Of a stretch of 64,000 bases of DNA, positions 1-9,499 are shown in pieces. Below the pieces are notes generated by a model, which was not told the DNA's origin, made no database searches, and saw only the letters and a program-made list of their open reading frames with translations. The stretch comes from Undaria pinnatifida (taxonomy: Eukaryota > Sar > Phaeophyceae > Laminariales > Alariaceae): positions 13,748,487 to 13,812,486 of the forward strand of contig JABAKD010000027.1 of the NCBI GenBank assembly GCA_012845835.1, read 5' to 3'. A program made the position numbers and the translations under genes. Within the stretch, counting starts at the first letter, position 1. The number at the start of each line of letters is the position of its first letter.

Positions 1-468
1 ATACTCGGATGTAAAACGAACGTGAAAGATAGATGGAGATACTCGTAAGGAAAATGCTTCACGTTACGGGAATTCGGTAGCAATGGAAGAAAACTTGAAT
101 ATACAGCTTATGCTGTGGCCTGTGGGCCCGTGGGTCACCGTCCGTTACTGAACAGCAGGACATCAGCAGGTGAACCAGGACCAGCACGCATACGTATTTG
201 GCAGTTTGGTTGCAGAATATTTGAGGTACTACGTACTACCACCCCGGGGTCACACCTGTAAACATCGACCTTGAGAGCGGTAGTGCGCAGCCTTGACGGC
301 ACTTCCGTCGCCATGGGGCTTTCTGGAAAAAAATGCTGTCGGCACAACGGTACAAGCTGGCAAGGCACAACGACAGCAGCAGTGGGCGTAGCGGGCTTCC
401 TGCTGTGTGCGCCACGTTCCCATTGTTTCTTCAATGGCGCGTGCTAGAATTCCCGGAAAAATAAAGCC
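1..468. other. Upstream stretch, no gene recognised
   Basis: No known domain or repeat family is visible. A 99-codon open frame on the minus strand (434 down to 135) starts at TTG rather than ATG, and its product resembles nothing I know. It lies divergent to the probable exon at 616, so this stretch may hold that gene's promoter region. Confidence 0.3.
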
Positions 469-469
469 T

Positions 470-476
470 TATATAA
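470..476 (+). promoter_or_regulatory. TATA-box-like site upstream of the 616 exon
   Basis: The sequence TATATAA lies about 140 bp upstream of the ATG at 616. The spacing would suit a TATA box with a short 5' UTR. This is a short motif in unremarkable sequence, so the call rests mainly on its position before the best gene candidate. Confidence 0.25.
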
Positions 477-615
477 TCAATGAACTCCCAATATTCGTAG
501 ATTCTGCTTTCTCCGTTTCCTCTAGAGAGTCTCGTACACAGCAATCACAGCAGTGCTCTACACGAAGCTGGAGGTGCATCTGACGGCTTTGGTTTTGCCC
601 TGGAAGGAAGGGAGG

Positions 616-877
616 ATGCATTTTGCTGTGCGCTTCGCTGGGCATATGCTTCACCGATCATCCGCGAGAGCTATCGCAAATTCTGCCCTCGTAACTAGAC
701 ATCGTTTTATTTCGTCGGGTTCTTCAACCGCGGCTGGAAAGGGCCGTGGAAAGAGATCCGGCTCCCCGACGGCAGTAGAAGCGGTTGAGGTGACAGAGAC
801 GGTGCCTGCTGGACCTGCTGGAGGGAGCAAGGCTGAGCAGGGTACCGTGAAGCTGGACATTTGTGGTGACATCGAAG
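616..877 (+). CDS. Probable first exon of a nuclear gene for a mitochondrial protein
   Basis: From the ATG at 616 the frame is open through 1065. The first ~54 residues have no acidic residue but many Arg, Lys, His, Ser and Ala (R6, H10, H13, R14, R18, R28, H29, R30, K42, R44, K46, R47), with the first Glu at residue 55. This is the composition of a mitochondrial targeting presequence. The segment RHRFISS around residues 28-34 resembles a matrix-protease R-3 cleavage site. Residues ~48-80 are a Pro/Ala/Gly/Glu linker, followed by GTVKLDICGDIEG. A plausible splice donor, GAAG|GTGTGCGT, falls after 877, so I end the exon there; donors near 900 and 922 are alternatives. An in-frame upstream codon at 553 is CTG, not ATG, so 616 is preferred. 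The mature domain is not visible and I found no matching downstream exon. The gene could be truncated, or it could have a long intron. Confidence 0.35.
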
Positions 878-1770
878 GTGTGCGTTCGTTCGCGTGTGCA
901 GGTTTATGGCTTGGGTTAGTAGGTAATAGTGTACACAGATGCCGCCATTCTCTGCTGTGTGGTTGCACGGCTCAGCAGTACAGTAGTAGTAGCAGCTCCG
1001 ATCGCCGAACAACAAAACGAGGCGCTGCCTCAATACGAGGTACCTGCATGTTGTCCAATCTACGATGATGGGTGACGGAAAACACAAGGGGGGATACAAA
1101 CACGCGAAAGAACAGCAGCATCTACGTGACCATCTGGTAGATGCGAACTAAACAAACAACCCGAAGACGAGCATCTACGCTGATTTGATATTCGTACGTA
1201 CGCTCTGTTTTCAGAAAAAAAAACAAACTCGGCACTACTCGTACTATGTATTCGTATGATAGAAGCAGAAGCAGACAGCAGAGGCAGACGCATGACAGGA
1301 GCAAAAGCAGCGGTAGTGACAGGCAGCAGCAGCAGGACAAACGAGACAAGGGCCCGGTCAGCATCGCTATGCGTGCATCTCGTCGATCAACTCCTGGAAA
1401 TGTCTAGACTACAGCAGCAGTTCCGCTTTTTCGGTTTATTTATTGAAGGCTCGGAAATCTGCACCTATGTCTCCGATCACCGAATAAACACGTCCAACAT
1501 CGAAGGCACTTTCGTATCACGGTACTTACTCCTTACGTATCACGTTCCACCACTACGACATCTACAACAAGCAGAGAGACCTTTCTCCTGCCCCCTACCC
1601 GTACGGTGGGCCCGACGATATCATGTGCAGTATATACTTCTCAGGGATACGGGCCCAGACGTTTCCTCCTCGAACGGGTTCAGGTTTTGGCTGGTATCCT
1701 GTTTTACACGACGTACAACACGATGCAGATAGATGATGCCACCGTTTCAGCCACGGTGGGTACCCGATTT
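878..1770. other. Unassigned stretch, possibly intron
   Basis: No convincing exon is seen. The 616 frame stays open to 1065. A GCA/CAG-rich patch lies at about 1259-1340, giving a fortuitous ORF (1256-1732). Possible acceptors ending in TTTTCAG occur near 1212 and 1919. No repeat family was recognised. Confidence 0.25.
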
Positions 1771-1862
1771 CAAACCCCTTCAAAACCTCCAAAAACCCTT
1801 CCCTATGCTAAGTCCAAGTAATGTTGTCCCCAAAAACGGGTTTCCAGTTGTAAAGGCGTTAA
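1771..1862 (+). mobile_element. Family P mini-element (TTAA type), copy 1
   Basis: A ~90-bp element found seven times in the window. It starts near AAACCCCTTC and ends GTAAAGGCGTTAA, with the shared core CCAAGTAATGTTGTCCCC and AAACGGGTTTCCAGTTG. The right end keeps TTAA; the left TTAA is eroded. The bases just before it (CCCGATTTC) resemble the family A sequence that hosts other copies. Confidence 0.55.
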
Positions 1863-2333
1863 GATCCCCTCAGAACAGGCCAGTGTGTTACCGTTCTTAT
1901 CTCCTTGCCGCGTTTTCAGATTGATGTGTGTCGTATAGGTTTTGTTATTGGCGTCACACCCTTAAAATTGGAGTATGTACGATGTTTATTTTAGAATGCC
2001 GTATTACACGGAAAAAAGCACACACCACCTTACGTAGTACACCCCCCCCACGTGAGCACACCCGGTGATATATTTTTTTGAGGGCTCGTTTTTCGACCGT
2101 CACTTAATTGGTAAAACAGGGGGTACACGTTTAATACCACTCCCCATCCGGAGGTGCGCCCGAAAACATCATTGAGCTCCAAACTTTCCACACCACCTCG
2201 TGGATACCATTCACCCGCAACGCGCACCGGTGTAGACACCAGCGTGGAGGGAACTGCTTCGCTCCATCAAAGCGGGCCGAACGAGTCTGCGGCCCCGACG
2301 CCACCGGTACCTACTGCTCCCGCGCCCCTAGCA
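1863..2333. other. Unassigned stretch
   Basis: No gene or repeat family recognised. It contains short C and T runs (2041-2048, 2071-2077). Confidence 0.3.
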
Positions 2334-2580
2334 ACGGCCACGTGGTTTATTTCCGGGATCGTCCCGCTTACGTTACCGGTGGTCATACGTACGACGGTGG
2401 AGGGACACCTTTTTTTGGTCTGAAGCTCCTCACTTGAGGATCTGGCTCTATTTGCAGCAACGACCACGTCGTTTATTTCCGGGATCATCCGGCGTACGTC
2501 ACCGGTAGTCATGCATGCTACGACGGTAGAGGTACACCTTTTTCTTTGCCTTGTCTGGTAGAGGTACACCTTTTTTTGTC
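2334..2580 (+). repeat. ~124-bp tandem duplication leading into a family A end
   Basis: The segment with TTTATTTCCGGGATC, CACCGGT and ACGACGGTGGAGG occurs at about 2334 and again at about 2457 with small changes. The second copy leads into the left end of the family A element at 2516. The motif GGTAGAGGTACACCTTTTT is then repeated about three times at ~31-bp spacing (2525-2610). Confidence 0.55.
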
Positions 2581-2948
2581 TTGTCTGGTAGAGGTACACC
2601 TTTTTTTGTCTGAGGCTTCCTTAGTTGAGGAGCTGGCTCTATTTTTACTCTGAGGCAAACACTGATTCGGAAAAAAAGGTGCTATTAAAAATGGGTATAC
2701 CCGATGAACCATCCCATGGCGAAGGAACAAACGAACAATAACGTTAAAAACATATTGAAATTCCGACGATTTTGAGTTTAACGCCTTTACCACTGAAAAC
2801 CCTTTTTGGGGACAACTTTACTTGATAACTTAGTGTTTTACTTGATAACTTAGTGTAGGCAGGGGTTTGGGGGCTCTAAAGGGGTTAAGGAGCCCCCCGT
2901 CACTCAGAAAACATGATAGCCGCAAAAAGGTATACCTCTTATCGTAGC
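2516..2948 (+). mobile_element. Family A MITE-like element interrupted by family P
   Basis: The left end GCTACGACGGTAGAGGTACACC-like sequence and the right end GGTATACCTCTTATCGTAGC are inverted relatives. Internal family A landmarks are present: CTGAGGCTTCC…GAGGAGC, CCCGATGAACCATCCCATGG, TTCCGACGATTTTGAG and GTCACTCAGAAAA. A family P element in reverse orientation (2778-2888) splits it exactly at the TTAA of the host segment. The element is non-coding. Confidence 0.6.
2778..2888 (-). mobile_element. Family P mini-element, copy 2, inside family A
   Basis: TTAACGCCTTTACCACTG on the left and CTCTAAAGGGGTTAA on the right form the inverted ends, each flanked by TTAA. It contains an extra ~20-bp internal tandem (ACTTGATAACTTAGTG twice). 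Orientation is opposite to copies 4 and 6, which sit at the same family A site. Confidence 0.6.
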
Positions 2949-4270
2949 CCACGTCTGGCTAGTGGTACTGCCGGTATCACGTCTGCTACTACTCCTCCTA
3001 CTGCTGTGCCTCAAAGCCCCGACAGCCGGTGTCGGTACCGGTAGTAGTTTGGTGGCCAATCACGCATCTTGTTGCCAACCGATGCATGTACCGGTGTCTC
3101 GAAAACAAGCCAGTGCGCACTGCTACGGGGTGTTGTTGTTCTGGCCGTCGGGTAGAGTAAAAAGGTTTCGCATGGTGAGACTAGATTATGGCAGCAGTTA
3201 CTTTTTGAGCGGGGCACGGGCCTCTGAAGCGTAACCCTCAGGAGTTTTCACACCATTGAGTACCCATGGTAACCCATGCGGTAATTAGGGCTTCGGCGTG
3301 TGTTATGTCAAGCGCAACATGAGCTGGAAGGCGTGTTGCACTCACGCACCACAGGGGCGTAGCCCCCCCGGAGGACCGCCGGAAAATGCGACGATCGATT
3401 GCATAAATATGCGCCCGAAACCCGCTCCACAAAGTGCCTTTAGACACCTAAAACATTCTGTTCACCTAGAGCGAAAGCTACAGAGGTACCCTAATTATGG
3501 CATTATCGTTCCCGCCCCCGGCGCCTGTTGCAGTTGACAGCGACAAAACACACCGCGAAAGTTGCGCCAGCGCAACAGCTAATTAATGTCCTGCCATTAA
3601 CGGTCTCCGGTATCGCAGCAACTCGGGGAATTGTCTGGCATCTCTGGGTTCAAGTGTGGTGTCACGGTGTGGTGGAACTAAAATGATGGACGAGCTATCG
3701 TGTTGTCACGGTCTATGATACCAGCATAGCGCACGAGCACAAGTACGAGTAGCCCACGCATTCTCCACGACACCAAGCGGGCGAGAGCGCACCGTCGTAG
3801 CAGCGGCGCGCTGGCACGCCGCAACACCGCTCATCCGCCTCATACTCTAGCTACACCTCTCGAGTCTGTGTGCTGTCAGAGGTTGTTATTATGCGTCGGT
3901 ACAGCAAGCAGCAGGCAGCTGGTGCTGCGTGCCGGGCAAGGAAGATGTTCCGTGATTGATGATTGGAGCTGCGTCGGGCAAATGCTCGGTGTGTTTTAGG
4001 CCAGAGAAAAGGAGAGCCAAAAAGTACCTAATTTAAATTAAAACCTACCTTCGCTAACGCACTTTTTTTTTGCCTTTTTTTTCAAGACAAGTACCTCAAA
4101 TCTTACCTTAGGGAGGATTTAAAAAATATTTTCACGAAGAACGTTTATGGTAAACATAAACACCGTAATAATGAAAGAGTGCTGAGCATCGCAAAATTGT
4201 TACCGACAGCTACTGAACAGGAGGGTTGCGTGAAAGGAGGAAATAACGTGCAAGGAAGAAATAATGCGCA
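2949..4270. other. Unassigned 1.3-kb stretch
   Basis: No gene, RNA or repeat family recognised. The open frames at 2962-3234 and 3298-3537 do not start at ATG and have no recognisable content. It includes T/A-rich sequence at about 4030-4130. Confidence 0.3.
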
Positions 4271-4890
4271 GATGCTTCCGGTATGCTTCAAGTATTCGGT
4301 TCTTGCGAGTACTCGGAGTATTGCCGGTAATGATGGCCGAAGTACTGCGCGTGCTGAGAGTACGAGGAGTACCAAACTGCCAGCATGAGCAGTACTCACA
4401 GTACAAGCATTCTCAAGTGCTGCACGCACTCGAAGTATCGGCAGTTATGAACCCCGAAGCACTGCTGTATATATCCGAGTAAAATACCCCGAGTAGTACT
4501 GCCGCCTGCAGTACCTCGCAGTATGAAACCCTGAAGTTTTCCTAGTATATATTGCTTCACCTTGCAGCACGAAATGGTGAAGTACTGCGATTATTGGCAG
4601 TAAAAGCAGTACAAGCAGCCCAAATGCTGCAAGTCATATGAGTACTTGAAGCGTGGAGCCCCAAAATGCTTGAAGTATTTGAAGTAGTCCGCGCAGTACG
4701 AGTCGCATCGAGCACAAAAGGCTTCAAGCACTGGGAGTATCCGCAGTATCAAATTTAGAAATACTTGGAAGTACCGGGAGTGTCTGCAGTACAGAACCGC
4801 GAAGTACTTCGTGTATTATACCAGGGTATACAATTTTCCAAGGTACGGTATATTCCTAGGTACCACGGTATATCGCCCTGCAGGGTATTT
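4270..4890. repeat. Degenerate AGTAC/AGTATT-rich repeat tract
   Basis: Words such as GAAGTACT, GGAGTATT, GCAGTAC, CAAGTGCTG and GGTATA recur irregularly for ~600 bp (for example near 4310, 4340, 4390, 4505, 4575, 4655, 4770 and 4800). This looks like a very old tandem array whose period has blurred. ORFs across it are incidental. Confidence 0.4.
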
Positions 4891-5568
4891 TGTATATACG
4901 TGATATTACAAAGTGACAGGCCGAAAATGCCAGAGCACGGGTGGTGAAATTCGATTCACATCGGCGAGCGTAAAACGCTGAAAAGTGGGAATGCTGCACG
5001 CACCCTCTGCGCGATAAACATGGACACACGTAGCAAGGCAGCAGGCCGACTAGTAGGTAGAACCTGTCTTACGTAACCTCGAGCTACTGCGACTACCTTG
5101 TGTGTTGCTTTTTTTCTTTGTTCTTTGGATTGCCTGCTCCATCCCCCTCGAGGGTGCAGTGTCAGCCGCTACTGTGGTCCTACCACCGCCCGCGTGTTAT
5201 GCGGGTTCTTGCCCTGGACCAGTTTTCTCCTTTTCGCTTTCATCCCGTGTTTGCCTTTCCTCGTGCCGTGTTTATTCATTTCCTGTTAGCTTTGCCCTTT
5301 TTGCTTTCCCATTGGGTACCCTCGGGGGCTATGGCGGCGATGATGTCGGTATGGACACCGCCGTCGAAGACACAGCAACTAGAGGACAGACCAGGTAGCC
5401 ATGCTCCTAACCCTCCAGTAGTTGCGCTCGGAACCCAGTTTCGGTGCTGCCCCGACCCCGCCTGAGTTGTGTCATCTTTGCGGCTGCGGTTTTGCTTTCA
5501 TATTCATTGGGATTCGTTTTTTATTCGGTAGAGGGGGGATGATGACGATATTATTACCACTATTATAC
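4891..5568. other. Unassigned pyrimidine-rich stretch
   Basis: No gene supported. The region around 5100-5400 is open in three forward frames because it is rich in T and C. One frame looks like a signal peptide, but it begins at GTG and has no ATG. Confidence 0.3.
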
Positions 5569-5706
5569 TATATAATGAGGACACACAACCCGTAATACAC
5601 GCGATCGGAGTGTTCACAAACAGCTTGCAAAGATGAGTTTCGACAAAATATTCGATCTCACAGCTGGAGTGTATTTCAGTTTTTGTTATATATTGTAATC
5701 ACAAAC
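5569..5706 (+). repeat. MSFD element, terminal part (copy 1)
   Basis: It shares with the other copies the run GAGGACACACAACCCGTAAT, GCGATCGGAGT, CAGCTTGCAAAGATGAGT and GATCTCACAGCTGGAGTG. The C-rich body is absent, so only the peptide-coding end remains. Confidence 0.6.
5633..5698 (+). CDS. Micropeptide MSFDKIFDLTAGVYFS… (MSFD element)
   Basis: A 21-codon frame with ATG at 5633 and TAA at 5696-5698. It matches the peptide at the ends of about ten other copies (consensus MSFDEIFDLTAGVYFxF). Whether it is translated is unknown; the conservation may be at the DNA level only. Confidence 0.2.
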   Translation: MSFDKIFDLTAGVYFSFCYIL

Positions 5707-6049
5707 AATGCACAGGTGGTAAGGCTATGCGGCAATGCTCCTACTCCTCGTCCTACAGCAGGGTTATCCGACACCCAGTATGGCTTCTGCCCCCGATGTT
5801 GGTTGAATGGCGTCATTTGCTGCTGTGTTGCTACTCCGTAGAAGTAGTTGCTGGGTGTCTTTTGTGCGTTGTTTTATGTTTTTTGTCGTACCGTCCTGTT
5901 TCCCTCATTTTTGTCCAGATGATTTTTGTTTTGTTTTTTCGTTTTTGTTTTTCCTTCTTTCTTGTTCATCTTTTTCTTTTTTCTTTTTTTTCCTTACTGC
6001 AAATAGTCTGGTGCGCTGGCTTGCACGTTTTTTGTTTTTTGCGTGCGTG
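5707..6049. other. T-rich unassigned stretch
   Basis: Poly-T/TC-rich sequence, especially 5860-6000. The 140-codon forward open frame (5727-6149) reflects this composition (F, S, L, C-rich) and runs into repeat R1, so I do not call a gene. Confidence 0.3.
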
Positions 6050-6245
6050 CTCGTTGCGGTTGGCATCGCATAGCCAAATCACCTTGCTGTGTTTCCATTG
6101 CGTATCTGATGTGCCTCGTAGTTTGCGACCACGGGGCTCGTCTATATGATGTGAGGCATTGGCACGAACACTTGTTGTGCTGGATGTGGAAGGGTGGAAA
6201 AATCAGTGTAATGTGAAAAACATACACACACGTGCTTGGGGGGAG
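6050..6245 (-). repeat. Repeat R1, copy 1
   Basis: A ~200-bp dispersed repeat. Landmarks in this orientation are CATCGCATAGCCAAATCAC, CTCGTAGTTTGCGACCAC, GGCATTGGCACGAACACTTG and TGTTGTGCTGGATGTGG. Other copies are near 6870, 7505, 21985, 28915, 34785 and 62296. It is unclassified and non-coding; a short retroposon is possible. Confidence 0.5.
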
Positions 6246-6869
6246 AAGAGAAGACACCTGTGACCAGTACTTGTCCAGAATATCGCTGAGGGTAGAAGCT
6301 GTTACGAGCTCAGCTGGGAAGTAACAGCGAAAATTGATGTTTGCTTTGTTACTGGTTTATTGTAAAAGCTGGTATTCAACACTGCGAAAAAATGCACTTG
6401 AGCTGTGTGTGATGATGATGTGTGATGAATGATGAGATCGACCAAAGAGGATTTTGATCGAAACTCATACGGAGTATTTGCAAGCTGCGTGTGATGCTTC
6501 GATCGCAAGTGTTACGGGGTGTATGCACCCTCGTGAAGCTGGTATTGTTGTATCGTTAGTAAGAGTATGACATCTCGCTACCCGAGCATGTCACTGGCTG
6601 CTGTGAAAACATGGAGAAGGAAAAAAATGGTCACACAACGTGCGCGGGGCCGCTGTGCCATCGTTCAAGATCCAACCCGGGGGGGCAAGAGGCGCGGGTG
6701 GGGCAGGTAATAGGTGCACTGCTGTTGTAGGTGTGTGGTGACAAACGTCAGCCCTATGGATATTTCTGTGTCAAGGGTTAGAGTCTAGACGGACCTTTCT
6801 GCCGGTACCGTCGACCATCAATGGTTGGGGTGCTGGGTGGATGGCAGATGGGTGATGCTTTGTGTGTAT
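6246..6869. other. Mostly unassigned; degenerate MSFD end at 6425-6540
   Basis: On the minus strand, a diverged MSFD terminus is visible near 6430-6510 (AACTCATACGG…GCAAGCTGCGTGTGATGCTTCGATCGC in parts). The rest shows no gene or known repeat. Confidence 0.35.
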
Positions 6870-7080
6870 TGTTCACGTTTTTTTTTTATGTTTCCACCCA
6901 TCTATACCCAACGCAACCAGTGTACCAGGTTAACGTCGGGGTGCCTCCACGGACGGAGATGGAGCTCTGTGGTCACGGATAACAAAACAAGATATCTCGT
7001 CAGAAATGCGTACGAGTTTATTTGGCGATTCCATGCCAAACGCAAGGGATACGACGGTGGAACATATATACTCGTGTGGA
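6870..7080 (+). repeat. Repeat R1, copy 2
   Basis: Landmarks in order: TTTCCACCCATCTATACCCA, CAACCAGTGTACC, GATGGAGCTCTGTGGTCAC and GCCAAACGCAAGG. Opposite orientation to copy 1. Confidence 0.45.
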
Positions 7081-7504
7081 ACTCTTTTACGTATGTGTTT
7101 GGTATCTGATCTTTGATCTTTGATTCCGGCGCGCTGCGTACGTTGGGGATTCTGTCACCGCACCATGCGCGTATTTATCGTTTGCGGCGTCTTTCACGAG
7201 ATCGTGTATCGGCATGCTGCTTGTACCGCAGTGATTCGACGCAAAGTCGACAAAGTCGACGAGGGAAGAAAATGCTGAATTGTTTGCTCTCGTGATGAAA
7301 ATGAAGGCGCGTACCGTAGTGGGGAGGGGGGAGGAGAGTCCGCTATGTGACCCCGTCATCTGAGCTACTACTGGGAGGGAGCGCGAGAGTATTGCGAGGA
7401 CAATAAATGGGATGAAGAAAAAATAAAACAAGAAAAAATAAAGCAAAAGTGTGTACACTGCTGTATATCTTAGGTGACGAGGAAGTGTCTGTGTCCTTGA
7501 AAAT
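7081..7504. other. Unassigned stretch
   Basis: No gene recognised. A 169-codon minus-strand open frame (7596-7087) spans repeat R1 sequence and A/T-rich filler, so it is treated as incidental. Confidence 0.3.
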
Positions 7505-7770
7505 AAACTGATATTTGATATTTCCACAGAACTACACCCAGCACAAGCAGCGTTCGTGCCGATGCCTCCTGTCAAAGGGGCGAGTTCTGTGGTCACTATA
7601 TTATCTTAAGACAGAGATACGCATCGTAAATGCAGTAAGGTTACTATTGTTTTGGCCCAGCAACGCCAAACGTGATGGATATAAAATAAAGCGGGACGTA
7701 ACGAGCAAGCGAGTACATCAGACAATTTGCAAGGCAGAAAGAAAATAAGAAAGTATGACAATAGAAGAAA
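7505..7770 (+). repeat. Repeat R1, copy 3
   Basis: Landmarks: CTGATATTTGATATTTCCAC, CTACACCCAGCACAAGCAG, CGTGCCGATGCCTC, GTTCTGTGGTCAC, AGACAGAGATACGCATCG and GCCAAACGTGATGG, ending in an A-rich tail (7735-7795). The A-rich 3' side favours a retroposon. Confidence 0.5.
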
Positions 7771-8154
7771 AAATAAACAAACAAGTATAAAAACGAAAGG
7801 AAAGGAGGAAGTTAACGCAGGGGAGGAGGGGAGGGGCACCCAGGAAACAAGATCTACCAGGTATTTTTTAGATGTTTTCTTTTAGTCGAACAAAACACGG
7901 CAGACAGGCACGACGAATATCATACGTTTGTATCATACCTATATTAATAGACGATACTGGTAGACGATACAAATGAGCTACGAAGATCAATCAACCCCTT
8001 TAATACTCGGAGTATTGTTGTCGGTGTATTTTTACGAGCTCTCAAAATACGGCAGTGCGTGCTGGTGCATGTCGTGTATATCACAGGAGGTACGAGTACG
8101 TACTGTTTTATGTTTTTGTTGTATGTAGCCCTATTGACTAATGAGCTACGTATA
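7771..8154. other. Unassigned stretch
   Basis: No gene recognised. It contains the near-palindrome AATACTCGGAGTATT at about 8003-8017, similar to the ATACTCCGGAGTAT palindromes near 48.1 and 51.1 kb. Confidence 0.3.
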
Positions 8155-8990
8155 TTATAAAAAATGAGAATACACTCCAGCTATGAGATCGAAGATTTCG
8201 TCGAAACTCATCTTTGCAAGCTGTGTGTGATACTCCGATCGCGCGCATTACGAGTTGTGGGTCCTCATTAAGGATACAGGTCGGCGACTCCCCTTACAAC
8301 TACAGTGTAGTTATCAGGGTCAACAGGGTGATTTTAGTCAGTCTGTGCGCGGAAACTATAAAACCCGTTTCTGAGGGGGCAAAATCTGACAGCTGTGGAG
8401 GGAAATGTATCCTTTTATCAATTGAATCTTGTAAGTCGAATAACCGGTGAGGGGGGGAGGCGGAGTTTTGAAGGACGTGGGGGCCTGGTTTTGATCAAAA
8501 GCGAGCGGGTTTGGAGGGGGGGGGAAAGGGGGGGCAATTTGTGCATGTAAGCTATAAATCCTTTCAAGGGGATAAATCTGACGGTTTTGGCACCAGTTTA
8601 TTATTGGGGGGGGGGGGGGGGGGTTGGGGCGGGGGCGGGAGGGGGGGGCGTGTGGGGCAGCTCAATATGTGCGTGGAAACTATACATTATTTTGAGGGGA
8701 TAAATGTGACGGTTTTGGAAATAATGCATCAGTTTATCATGTATATCCTGGGGTAAGTCGTACAATCAGTGAGTAAAGAGAGGGTGGAGTGCTCGAGGGG
8801 GTGGGGTTGGGATGGGTTGGGGGGGGGGGGGGGGGGGGGGGTAGGGGGGGGGGGCGGGGGGGGGGGGGGGGGGGGGCGGGGGAAGGAAAGGCTTTAGGTG
8901 AGGGGTTTGTTGTACGTGTGGTGCTAGGTCTAGGCGATGGTGCGGGTGATGGGGAAGACGTATATGAGGTATACTATACAAAGGTCAAAA
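8155..8990 (-). repeat. MSFD element, near full-length copy (copy 2)
   Basis: Reading the minus strand, a C-rich body ends in the conserved terminus with CAGCTTGCAAAGATGAGT. The body carries two or three internal sub-repeats with TGCGCGGAAACTATA and AAATCTGACGGTTTTGG (8340-8400, 8540-8600, 8670-8720), separated by poly-G runs on the plus strand (8606-8625, 8820-8880). The copy at 33405-34205 matches along its whole length. The encoded peptide (ATG at 8211, minus) reads MSFDEIFDLIAGVYSHFL, then stop. Confidence 0.6.
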
Positions 8991-9499
8991 CCTTAGGGCC
9001 CACCGACGGAAACATTATCGAACAAAAGCTGACGATGGCCGCACCGATCTGTACTTATACCCGGCCCCGTAAGCAAGGCCGGGGTTGCTCGGGAAGGAGA
9101 CGCATCCGCTGTGCAACATTGGGGTATGTGCTAATACGACACGATGGCGGCGTGGTGGTGCTTGCTGCTGACGCTGCTGCACGACGCAATGCTACACGCA
9201 CGGTGGAGGTCCGACATCTTTTTTTTTCCGGAAACTCCTTCCTCGCTTGAGGAGGTCTTTGTTAGTGCCTGTGGGACTTAAGACGCAGAAATTAGTGAAA
9301 ACGCGAAAATGACGATTTTACAACTCGGCCATAGAAGAAGCAATCCGAGTGGCTGCTGGTGTAGGAGATGTCCAACGCAGGAAGCTGCGTGAGGCAAGCG
9401 TGGGGCATGACGATACTCGGATAGCCTCAAGGGTTTTCCTAGACGCTTGAGCAGATCGCGCTCGTCGGTTCTAGCTCTGTAGGAATGGGCCCTAAAAAA
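8991..9499. other. Unassigned, with a family A left end near 9185
   Basis: Around 9188-9262 the sequence GCTACACGCACGGTGGAGGT, a T-run and CTCCTTCCTCGCTTGAGGAG matches the left end of family A. No right end follows; the 107-bp satellite begins about 240 bp later. No gene recognised. Confidence 0.35.

Noticed and set aside
5102-5398. ORF with a signal-peptide-like start
   Set aside because: It begins at GTG, has no ATG, and all three frames are open because the region is pyrimidine-rich.
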